Assembly: GCF_018320785.1 (NCBI RefSeq)
Contig: NC_054875.1
Span: 4,457,632-4,521,631, forward strand
Length of the DNA: 64,000 nucleotides
From: Cheilinus undulatus
Taxonomy: Eukaryota > Chordata > Actinopteri > Labriformes > Labridae
Direction: 5' to 3'
The notes below the pieces were generated by a model. The model made no database searches. It saw only the letters and a program-made list of their open reading frames with translations, and was not told the DNA's origin. The stretch's first letter is position 1. Each line of letters opens with the position of its first letter. A program made the position numbers and the translations under genes. Below are positions 46,946 to 57,600 of this stretch, one piece after another.

Positions 46946-47443
46946 AACCATGGCGACTGTACATGTCAGTACTCGACTTTTGTCATTTTTGAAAAGAAAA
47001 CAACTCACTGCTGTTCTTTGTTCTTCTTTTAACAAGGAAATGTCATCATCATTCTGATAAAACTGGTGTTTCAGCAGCATCCACGCTAATCTTTTCCGCC
47101 ATAATTGCCCCGGCCTCTTGTTGCTGCTTGTTTACATCACGACTCTGCCGTGCCCAAAATGTTCAGACAAGAGCTTTGCAAGAGGGATTCACCAGTGAGA
47201 AACAAGGAAATGGGTGCATCCATCTGCTTTGCAAGGTTAGGTGATTACAAGCTTAGAGGCGTTAAAATGGCACTGAAACACTCTAACTGTCTAAAAGGAT
47301 TACTCACAGAAATGTGCAACATATATAATTCAAAACCATATAAAAATACTCTCTGTTTCTTAGAAGGCACCTTGTGACCCCCACTCAATGTCTTGCGACC
47401 CTCCAGGGGGTCCCGACCCCTACTTTAGGGACCACTGCCCTAT
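46946..47443. repeat. Dispersed repeat R copy 3 and adjoining hAT end
   Basis: About 46946-47250 matches repeat R copy 1 in direct orientation (ACCATGG.GACTGTA, GAAAACAACTCACTGCTGTT, GCATCCACGCTAATCT). It runs on to GTCCCGACCCCTACTTTAGG and then GACCACTG at 47437, a typical right-hand hAT (Charlie-type) terminus. No matching left end or target duplication was found. This raises the possibility that R is itself part of a hAT-type element. Confidence 0.55.
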
Positions 47444-47499
47444 CTGACGGCATTAGGGGTGCGACCATGAGAATTATGGATATGGGCAGAGCCACGGGG

Positions 47500-47945
47500 G
47501 CTTCAGCATCACAGCATTAAAATCAAGCATGATTATGTGCTAGAAATCAGAGAAGCCATATGTAAACAGGATCCAGAAATGCTGCTGTCTTCTCTAGGCT
47601 TCTCTGAGGGCAAATGGAAAACTGTTCTGTGGTCAGATAAATCAAAATTTCCAACTCTTTTTGGGAACCATGGACACTGACTAAAGAGGACAGGGACCAT
47701 CCAGAAGAGGGGATGCTAGACAGTGGTAAACATGGCTCTGTCCCTACTTTTTTGAGATGTGTTGCTGCCATGAAATTTAAAATGAGACATTATTTTTCAT
47801 GAAATGGTAAAAGGTCTCAGTTTCATCATCTGATGTGTTGTTTATGTTGTATTGTGAATAAAATATGGGTTCATCAGATTTGAAAATCGCTGCCTTCTGT
47901 GTTTATTTTTTGACATTTTAAACAGAAAATTTGAAATTGATGTTG
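47500..47945 (+). mobile_element. Tc1-like transposon fragment
   Basis: The plus strand reads SLGFSEGKWKTVLWSDKSKF around 47590-47655, the DDE-domain entry of Tc1-like transposases, then degenerates. The stretch CCTACTTTTTTGAGATGTGT and the downstream AATAAAATATGGGTTCATCA region resemble the 3' part of such elements. Both termini are incomplete. Confidence 0.7.
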
Positions 47946-49072
47946 TTTAAATGAGAAAAAATTCATATAGTTGATCAAAAATAACTAAAGCTAAATGCAA
48001 TGTTTTGTCAAAATGTTTTTTATGCAACAACTGTCTCTGGACTCATTCTCCTGAGTGGCAGCTGTGTTAGACTCAGATTCTTGTTTCTGCTCAGCATTGC
48101 ATGAATCAAAAGGGATGCTCCGTTTGATCCACTTTCTTTTGTCTTTGTTCAGATTTTAGCCGTGTTCTTGCTGCTGCTTTGTCTCACTTTTTAAATTTGA
48201 GTTCAAAGTATCAACTACTGTACATGTAAATGCATTCATAAAACGTTAAATCATGTATAACATACCTTTTATGCTGACTCGTTGCTTCTGATCCTTATTG
48301 AAGTTTTGAAAAAATGTTGTCCCCCTGTGCTGGACATTATTGCATATAAAGTCAAATTATCTTTGCCACTATAAATCAAACTGATAGTGTCAGTCCACCC
48401 CTAAGTCACACTGAAAATATGGGCACAATTTGAAGAAAATCCTTTAAAGCATTCTAGATATATACCATTCCCTACCAAAGGATGAACATGAGGCCAATGA
48501 CCTTGACTTCTGGGGCACATAAATGGCACCAAAACACCCTGCAAACTTTTAAAGCATTACTGACAAGGATTTTATTTCTTGTTCCATCATTTCCTTGTAT
48601 GTGCATTTTTACACTGCAGCCAAAAACGTCTAAACCTCACAACAATAGGAACAGAAACAATGTCAGGAAATAAGGAATAAGGATAAAATGACAATTACAA
48701 GTCTGAAAGATATAAAGTGGATGTGTCCTTTAAAACAAAAGTACACGGAAATCAAGCGACTATTAAGGATTAAGAAAAACAGTAAGAAGAATATTAGAAC
48801 AGCTAAAATGGCTTGGCATATTACATTGTTTTTTGAAACTATATACACAATTTCCAGCTTTTGGTTACCTCAAAAAGATTCAAAAACGATGTTTAAATCA
48901 AGAAAGAGTAGATCCAGAGAATTGTGCCCTTAGGATGCTGTAATATTTTGGCTAAACCCTGATTTTTAAACTAGTCTTATAAAAAAGCCTTCTAAAAAAT
49001 CCTGAACTATTTCCTTTGACAGATCTACGGGGATTAAAAAACAAATATAAAAATTAAACAAAGTTGGAGTTT

Positions 49073-52000
49073 TCAGTCAAAAAACTTTGTTGTTTCAGGT
49101 GCGTCAGCTTTTTCCTTGTCTGTAACTACTTTCTGGAAGATTTCGGTTGCGTGTTGACACTCCACATTTTTGGCTTTTGCAGGAATCTGAAAAAGAGGAA
49201 AAGGGACAACTGTTAAAAACAGTCTCTAAATGGTTAACACAGCATGCTAGGATGTGGCTTTTCAATGCAAGCGCACACAAGATGCACTAGCAAACACAAA
49301 ACTAAATACAACATCATTCATGAGTATCACATTGAACTACTGCATTTAAAAGGAATAGTCCAGAAATCATAAGTGTTACACTAATCGGCAAAAAGACTCG
49401 AGCTTTTTCAAATGTTCTTATGTTGTGTTCACACCAGATATGAGTGAAATCATTAGTGCAAGTTAAAAGCATGTAAAGTCAATGGAAAGAAGTAGAAGTA
49501 GATGCGAATTTGCAGTGCAAATTGCACAAATCAAGTCAGTAATTTGTGCAATCTAGGCTAATTTGCACCACATTCAATGCTTCGTTCGCTTTTTTGCAAA
49601 AGGTGAAAAATCTGAACTCAAGCAAAGGCTTTGTTCCTTCTTTCCTGGCTGAATATTTACCTGGTTACACACAGCTTTCCCGTAACGTATGAAGGTGGCG
49701 AAGTGTTCACAGTTGAGAAAGAGGAGATTGTATTGGAATTCACGATCGACCAGAGCGTCTCGTCGTTTCCTGATGTCTTCAGGACATGATGCTCTGAAGG
49801 CGTGCTTGTTGTTGTTGATGAAGGCGTGGGCTCCTGTCGGAACGGTCACTTCCTCGATGGGCATTCTGCGGATCTTTGTGAAGCCCAGAAGAAGATCCCC
49901 ACAGACTGGGAGGAGTGTCTGCAGGCGGGTCCGCACCATGTTCATAAACTGGCCCTCCTCTGAGGAGAGATACAGGCTACTGTCAGGCAATCTATCCTTT
50001 TTTTATATGGGCATCATAAAACATATAAAATCCATAAAAAAAAAAGAGAATACAAAAATGACAGCGATAGATAATTAAAGACAGAAAACCCAGCCTAACT
50101 GTGATATTGTTATAAACTTAAAACAAAAAGTAAGGAAATTTGTGTTTGGTACATTATTTCTTTGTTGTAACAGTGCTTCTTGGTAATAAATCTTATACAG
50201 TTGGAAAGCCTGTTTATTATCCTTTTAAATGATGCCACATTTGTAAGGATCATGCATTTGAGGGATGAGCAGCAGAGCTTGTTTCAAGTTTATATTAGGC
50301 ATGTTAATATTAACACGTTAACGCTCCTGATTAATCTGGAAAGCTTAACATGTTAAAAAAATAATAATGCAAAAAAGACTAAGTTTGACCACAACTTCCT
50401 CCAGAAGTCCTCCTGCGCGGATGTTTACGTCCCTGGGGTGAAAAGGTTAAGGGCGGGTCAAACGCAGCCAGCAGTGATGAGTGAGGAGACAGACCCAGAT
50501 CTGCTTCACAGCAAATTTCCATTTAAAAAGCTGCCTGATGGAAGTCAGCACGACCTACCACCTCCAGGCAAATCGCATCTTTGCTAATGTTAGCAAAGAT
50601 GCTAACAACAACACAGGATCAGGCCATAACATCAAGCTACACCGGTGCAGTCCAGCAGACCCAGATTTGTCCCCTAAATTACAACATCTAAACTAACTAA
50701 TGCGATCGCTAACGGGTAGCCAGAGACTGCAGTCCATCAACATCGTTGACGACAAGGGGCTTCAAGACATCATCCGGGTCGCCTCGGATGACCCGTACCA
50801 CAGAACACCTACGAGAACTACCGTCACAAGAATCCTTGAACTGTATGACAGCTAAAAAGGCAACCAAAGTGGAGCAGCTGACCCGAGCTACATTTATTAC
50901 ACTGACCAGAGACCACTGGACATCAGTCAGAAACTTCAGCTACATCGGGGTAACAGCACACCTGATCACTCACTTTACAGCACGACTTATTTTCTACCTG
51001 ATGTGTTTGTCTGCTGGGCTCTACTGCAGTTTATAAATGTCATTGCTCAGTTAATTAAGACACTCTGATTTACAAACCACAAATAAGTTTAAAAACTCTA
51101 GTTTGTTTAATATTTCTTCATTTAAACACCGTACATGTACTAATTTATCTCAAACAAAAATACAAGTAAATGGTAGTATTTTAAATGTTAATCTAGAGAT
51201 GATGATAATAATAATAATAATAATAATAATGCATTTTTAGTAAAAAGTGCTTTCAAAGTGCTGTACATAAAGTTAAAATAATGAAAATAAACACTGGATA
51301 ATAAGAACATTTAAAAATATAAAAATGACTAAAACTAAGGAAATGATGTGATTAATCATGATTAATCACCGCATAGTGATGTGATGAATTTGATTAATTT
51401 TTTTAATCAATTGACAGCACTAAATGTAATGTTACATATTTAATTCTGAGTTGAAATGGTCAAAGTATGAAATGAAAAGTCAAATCATAAGTTTGAGTAG
51501 TAATCTTGAGATGCAAATTTGAAAATATGAAATAAAACAGAAATTATTCAGATTTTTATGGCTTAACATGGATGTTTTAAATAATCAAGTTGAAGTTTAC
51601 ATTATTTTACAGGAGGAAATCTGCAGACCTCATACTGGTTGGCCAGTTATAATACAAATATGACATGATCTTGCAGGCCGGATACAACCATTCCATGGGC
51701 CGGATTTGGCCCCCGGGCCTTGAGTTTGACACCCGTGTCATGCGGTATGTTACTAAATGTAACTTAACATACTGTAGCTTTTGTATCATACCTTTAGAAT
51801 GTTTTGTATGTTAACATTGTGTATTGTATCACACGATGCCATGTCATATTTTACATTTCTAAGATATAATACACCAAATTAAATTACACCATGCACTGCT
51901 GTTTTATATCATACATTAGTGTATTGTGTCATTAGTTATCATGAGTGACTCTCATCATCCTCATGATATACATCGTCGTACCTACTGTCGTCCTCACCTG

Positions 52001-52776
52001 CTACAGCAAAGTGAATGACATGTCCATCTTCATCATAAACTCCCCAGTGCGAGTATCCAATAGGGTAGGAAAACTCAATCAGATCTCCAAATTTGGCTGT
52101 GGCCACGATATCCTCAAGCTGTGTTTAGAACAAAATAAAAGACAGTTAAATCATGATAGAGGAGGCAGTTTGGGACATGTCTCCACCCGGTAGGTCTCCA
52201 CACCCACGTCAGCCTGAGAGCAGGTTTAGCTGCATTACAATCTGTGCAGGGAGACGCCGCTGTCCCACGTTCCATAGTTACGGGAAAATAACTCTCAATG
52301 TAAACACGCGTGATTGTTTTCGTTTTTGTTTTTGTTTGTGAAGCATGACCAAAGATTTGTCATCATATCTCGCTCTCGTGTACTTTGAGGCTTTAGATAT
52401 TTGGTTTTGTGTATCTGGACTAGATTATCTGCTCAATAAATGCAAGTCAACATTATGTAACAATGAAGGAAGTGCTCACCAGAAATCCTCCAATTTTACT
52501 CAATACTTAACAAAAATCCCACTCCTATTGGCTTAAAGCAGCATCATGACATCCCATTAACTTTGAAACAAAACCTTACAACGGTACAATGCATTAAAAG
52601 AGAAAAACAAGGCCTGACCAATGAAGAATACATGTGCAGCACATTATCTACTGTAGCATACTAAACTGCAAAAGTACACAAAATATGCCCTGTATTCTAT
52701 TTATCAGAGTGCTTTTGGAAGACAAATCAGCACCTGTCCGTATATTTTTGGGTCTTACCTGCTCCTTATAATCCAT
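49073..52776 (-). CDS. LRAT/PLAAT-family thiol acyltransferase, paralogue B
   Basis: Four coding exons on the minus strand: 52776-52759, 52118-51998, 49959-49661, 49186-49073 (TGA); 183 residues. Exons 2 and 3 are exactly as long as those of paralogue A (121 and 299 nt) with identical phases. The short first exon encodes only MDYKEQ. Catalytic features are KFGDLIEF, His30 in GYSHWGVY, His42 in VIHF and Cys130 in NCEHFATFIRYGKAVCNQ. The last exon (IPAKAKNVECQHATEIF to TTKFFD) is charged and soluble-looking, with neither a hydrophobic anchor nor a CaaX box; the N-terminus has no Gly2. The gene was therefore probably produced by local duplication with paralogue A and has diverged at both termini. 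Substrate is unknown. A start upstream is unlikely because the open frame before ATG 52776 contains no other Met nearby. Confidence 0.88.
50107..50275. repeat. Solo terminal inverted repeat of the 55.1 kb Tc1 family
   Basis: About 170 bases nearly identical to the left terminal repeat at 55101-55327, including GTTGTAACAGTGCTTCTTGG and GGGATGAGCAGCAGAGCT. No partner or transposase lies beside it. It is in the large intron of paralogue B. Confidence 0.75.
50294..51422 (+). mobile_element. hAT element with ZBED-type transposase relic
   Basis: The ends TAGGCATGTTAATATTAAC and TTAATCAATTGACAGCACTA are approximate inverted repeats of the TAGNGCTGTCAAT type. Within it, the plus strand encodes broken pieces of a BED-finger hAT transposase: INIVDDKGLQDIIRVASDDP at about 50735-50795, then in another frame LTRDHWTSVRNF and YIGVTAHLI. 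Large parts are deleted and stops intervene. It lies in the intron of paralogue B. Confidence 0.7.
51200..51231. repeat. (ATA)n microsatellite
   Basis: A pure run of about nine AATA/ATA trinucleotide units preceded by GATGATGAT, inside the hAT relic. Confidence 0.95.
51423..51741 (-). mobile_element. hAT-like repeat, uninterrupted copy
   Basis: On the minus strand it begins CACGGGTGTCAAACTCAAGG and is colinear with the two halves at 9333-9595 and 13362-13485. It serves as the empty-site reference for the LINE insertion. It abuts the right end of the ZBED hAT relic. Confidence 0.65.
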
Positions 52777-52880
52777 GGCAGACTCTTCGTACGGTAAAGT
52801 GAGGTCTCTGGTGTTTTCTGGAAGCCCTCACTGGGTGTGTTGTCTGAGAATCTGGTTTGGACTGTTTGTATGTTGGACTC

Positions 52881-52915
52881 TATTTAAGGGAGACTAGACA
52901 GCTGATTGGCTGATG
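52881..52915 (-). promoter_or_regulatory. CCAAT and TATA-like elements of acyltransferase paralogue B
   Basis: CATCAGCCAATCAGCT (52915-52900) is identical to the block upstream of paralogue A. A TATA-like CTTAAATA follows at 52888-52881, about 105 bases before the ATG. The two boxes are unusually close together, so one may not be used. Inferred from position and conservation. Confidence 0.5.
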
Positions 52916-53209
52916 GGTTTAACAGTTTTACACTGACGGCAACAGAACAAAGCTGCATACTCCTAGGTTTATGATTGGTGCAATAATGCATTAATCTACC
53001 TTGAGTTAGCGGGTGTAAATGTTTGATGCTTATACTGATGTAAGTGCTTCAAAAGTAAGCCACTGAGTTTATGTATGTGGTGCCAAAACTTCCTCTCTGT
53101 AATGTTTATGTTAGAGTATATCCACAGTAGTGAAGAATCCTTGCCCTTACACAGTGGCCAAGTTAAAAATCTACACATTTACAGACAGTTTTATGTATTT
53201 CAGGGTGTT

Positions 53210-53780
53210 TGGGTCAATAATGTTGCCGTGTTGATGGAAACCAGTCCAGGGTGATGGTGCATGGTGGATCTCTGGAGCTCAGTCAGAGTAACCATCAGGG
53301 TCTTGGTCTCCTCTCTTACATAGGCCTTTCTCCCTGATTGCTCAGTTTAGCCGGGCAACCTGCTCTTGCAAGAGTCCTGGTGGTGCCAGACTTCTTCCAT
53401 TTGAGAATTCTGGAGGCCACTGTGATCTTGGGAACCTTCAATTCTGCAGAAATGTTTTTGTAGCCTTCCCAAGATCTGTGCATTGCCTGTCTCTGCAGTT
53501 CCTTTGAACTCATGGCTTGGTTTTTGCTCTGATATCATTGTCAGCTGCCTTCTATAGATTGGTGTGTGCCTTTAGAATCATGTCCTATCAGTTTAATTTA
53601 TTCCAGGTGGACTCCAATCAGGGTGTAGAAAAGGTCCAGAGAAACCTGGGCTACAGTGTTGTTACAAAACGTGTGAATGCTTATGTCAGTGTGATATTTC
53701 AGTTTTTAATTTTTGATAAATTTGCAAAAATCAAGTCATTGCATATGAACTTTACTGTAAAGTTTTACCAAAACTTCTAT
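53210..53780 (-). mobile_element. Tc1-like transposon fragment
   Basis: The minus strand 53513-53316 encodes a transposase N-terminus (SKELQRQAMHRSWEGYKNIS, KVPKITVASRILKWKKSGTT, RAGCPAKLS), the helix-turn-helix region of Tc1 proteins. Adjacent sequence to 53780 resembles the subterminal part of such elements. The catalytic domain is missing. It lies between paralogue B and the biglycan-like gene. Confidence 0.75.
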
Positions 53781-54015
53781 TAAAGCTTCAATGAGAGCCA
53801 TGGAGGCTGTAAATGATCACAAGTCCTTAGTTTTACTCAGTAAAGACATCTCAGAGTTTCAGCATTGTTTTTGTATTTATTTTTCAGCCATCATTATTCA
53901 CACAGCAGCAGTTCCACCATGATTTCAGACACAAACCCCAGCTCTAGTCTTCCACAAATGAAAATGAGTCTTCCAGTTTCCTGTGTAAACCATCTGCATG
54001 ACCTAGATTTTTCAC

Positions 54016-54021
54016 TTTATT
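54016..54021 (-). promoter_or_regulatory. Candidate poly(A) signal of the biglycan-like gene
   Basis: The minus strand reads AATAAA about 590 bases after the stop codon. Other hexamers may exist nearer or farther; no transcript end is known. Confidence 0.3.
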
Positions 54022-54612
54022 GAGTTTCAACATTTTACAGTACAAAAGAAAGCAATCAGGAACGAGTGACAGACCTGGTAGGACAGAAAAGAATCACTTA
54101 AAGGTCAAAGATCCCTACTTTAGTGGTCTTTAAAGGGAAATACGTGAGATAACTGCTGATAGGGGTAGGGTAGACATACAGCCATGACTGGAGTGCACCA
54201 GTTGGGGGCCTCGTTCTCCCATTATCCTAAAAGTACCCTACATGCACATCGCTTCCTTCAAAATCGACCCTCTCCAGATACGAGCGGAGATACTCTGGAG
54301 CTGTGCACAGTTTCAACACTACTGGTTAACTCTGACTGTGTCCTAATGCATGCATGCATGGTCAAACTTCACTGTGCACATTCAGGCCTACATTAAAATG
54401 GTAATCAGGTCTTTCTCAAACATCTATACTGTCCTGGTGATCTGTGCCTTGGGGCCCACTGTGTGGTTTCCTGTCAATGGTCGTGATTTAGCTTTGATAA
54501 GTGAGCGTCCTGTCTCTGATTGTGTCGTTGTTTGTCTACTGGGTAGTATTATGTCCACGAGGGGGATTAAGATTGCCACAAAGATTCAGGTGAGGAGGGT
54601 AAAAGAACAGGT

Positions 54613-57600
54613 TTACATGTTTCCATAGTGGATGGCTCTGCTGCTGCTGACACAGTGAAAGGTTGCAGGCTGAATCTCCCAGTAACTGAGGGGATTATTG
54701 AACAGGCTGATGCCGTTATATAAAGTCTTCTTCACCGCGGAGGATTTAGGACAGAAGTCGTTCACGTCCACGGAGCTGATGTTGTTAGAGTGGAGGTAGA
54801 CCACCTGGTAGAAAAGAAAGAAAAACAATGAAGTCAGAATCAATCACAGCCTTAGAGAAGTGGTCACTCTGCTGTCAGTAATCCAAGCTAATGTTAACAG
54901 TTTTATTGATAAAACGCAGAGAAAATAAAAAAACACACCTGCAGGTGTTTCAACCCTGACAGACCATCAGGAACACGAGACAGCAGGTTATCATTCAAGT
55001 GAAGTTCACGCAGCTTCTCAACATAGTAAAGGCTGCCGTGCTCTATGGTGCGGATCCTGTTGTGTGCAAGGCCCAGCCTGAAAGAAGGAGCAGTTAAAAA
55101 AACTTAAAAACAGAAAGTAAGGCAATTGTGTTTGTTACATTATTTCTTTGTTGTAACAATGCTTCTTGGTAATAAATGTTATATCGTTGGAAAGCCTGTT
55201 TATTACCCTTTTAAATGATACCACATTTGTAAGGATCACGCATTTGTGGGATGAGCAGCAGAGCTGAGTATGTGGGTTGCGCCCATGAAAAATGTGTCAA
55301 ATCTTCTCTGCCAATGCCAAACAGCTTATTTTGCTGTTGCTATTGATTCTTGTTTTGAGCTTCTGGTACCCCCAGGTGAGCATGGGCCCTGCTACAGTGG
55401 TCAGTAGATGTCTGCTTCAAGAATCGGCATGCCACGTTTGACTGATCTGGATAGGGCCTGTGGGATGGGCAATTTCAAGCTGGTGTTCCACAAAACCAAG
55501 TTACAGCATTGTTTGGAGTGAACCCTAGTACCATCTACAAACTGAAGGCCAAGTTCCATATAACGGGGAATGTCAGAGACAGGCTGTGAAGTGGGCGTCC
55601 CAAGAAGACAACACCCCAAGAATACTGTCTTCTCACCCTGTCAGCAAGAACTCTATCCTACAAGATGACAACACTCGCCCCCACAGAGCGGGGTTTATCA
55701 GAGACTACCTCCAGAATTTGGGAGTGGAGAGGATGGACTGGCCTGCCAGCAGTCCTGACCTTAACCCCATTGAACATTTATGGGATCAGCTTGGGTGTGC
55801 TGCTGGTGCCAGAGTGACCAACACAACCACGTTGGCTGAGGTGCGACAAATGCTGGTTGAAGAATGGGATGCCATCCCACAGCAGTGTGTGACCAGGCTG
55901 GTGACCAGCATGAGGAGGAGGAAGAGCCAGGCTGTTGTGGCTGTGAATGGTTCTTCCTCACGTTACTGAGGCTCCTGTTTGTTAAATGAATAAATTGTTA
56001 AATTGTCAATATGTCTTGTTTTTTCAAACTTCAATCATCCAATCCACCAAACACCCAACAAGAGTCAATGGCAAAATCAGCTGTTTGGCTTTAGCAGAGA
56101 AGATTTGGCACGTTTTCATAGGCGCAACCCACATACTCAGCTCTGCTGCTCATCCCACAAATGCATGATCCTTACAAATGTAGCATCATTTAAAAGGGTA
56201 ATAAACAGGCTTTCCAACGGTATAAGATTTATTACCAAGACGCATTGTTACAACAAAGAAATAATCTACCAAACACAAATGGCCTTACTTTATGTTTTAA
56301 GTTATGTTAGATCATCACACAAGGGGTAGTGTTACCTCTAAAGCAGTAAAATGTGCACCTGCACCAGAAAAACACATGAGGCCTCTTTTATACCCCTATT
56401 TATAACTTAAGGATTCTTGACATTGAGTTTGCACAGGATCAACATGGGTGAGACTACTTGGTTTCCTCTCTGAAAGCCCCTGTTTCTAGGTGAACAGAGT
56501 GCTAAATTTAAAAAAACAAGGTTTTATTAGAGTGAGGACTTGGAGCAGTCTCTCCTAAACTTAAGTATGCTGTTGCGTTCCAGGAGTCTGCATGGAAAGC
56601 ATCAAACAGGAACAGCACAATCCCTGCCTTACCTGTGCCTTACAAGCAAAGCCTTGAGCAGGGAGAGAAGCCACAAAAAAAAACAAAAAAACAAAAAACA
56701 GAGCAGAACAGGCATAAATGACAACAGAATGACACTGATCAAACCAGAAGTAGAACAAAAGAGGAGCTGGGGTGGAGGAGGGTTGTGAAAAGCTGCTTGC
56801 AGAGGGAGCAGCAAAGCGTAGACAGGCTTTAGATGTGGCAGCCTGAGTACGATTTGCTAATAGCATGCCTAGAGTGCATGAGCTTGCCGTCAGCTGACAA
56901 GGACTTTCGTCAGATCTGCTGATTTCATCTGACTCCATGGCCTGCCTGAACTAACACATATGCCTGATTTACTGTAACATGTCAGAGGATGTTTTGTAAA
57001 GGTATGGTTTTGGTGTGTCTTGACATTTGACCTGATCTTAGGCGTGCCTTTTACAAAAAAAGGTTGAAAACCACTGTTACAGATGATAAAAAGGTGACAG
57101 AAAAGTTCAATCCTCTCTTGCACTTTGTTAGTCCTGGGATGTTTCAAAAACATTCATAAGTATCATAAGACAATTTTAAACACAGATTCAATTTTAAAAA
57201 TTATGTTTTTGCTTATTATTTATTGTTAACACCCTCTTGTAGCCGACCTGCAGTACCTCCAGGGCCAATGAGGGGGATCTTGCAAACACTTCGGAAAGCA
57301 CTGGCTTAAAATTTAGTAGTTTGAACTCATACTGAGCTTCAGGTTTACAGAACTGTGTGCACAGATCCAGTTAGAGTGTGCAGGTTTTTGAAAAACTGTA
57401 ATGATGATTATAATAATCCATTAATCTCATAATAATAGTTTAATCTGTAACTCTTAATGTGCCACAGAGTCGTAGTCCCACCCACCTGTATAACTCTCCA
57501 TATTCCACAAGGTCGTCTACATTGATGGTGGTAATCTGGTTCTGGTCCAGATGAAGCTCTCTGAGATTAAAAGGTAGACCTGACATGTGGGAGAAAGGCA

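Noticed and set aside
46551-46964. 137-codon minus-strand ORF upstream of acyltransferase paralogue A
   Set aside because: No recognisable motif, no in-phase splice partners, overlaps the edge of repeat R copy 3; probably chance.
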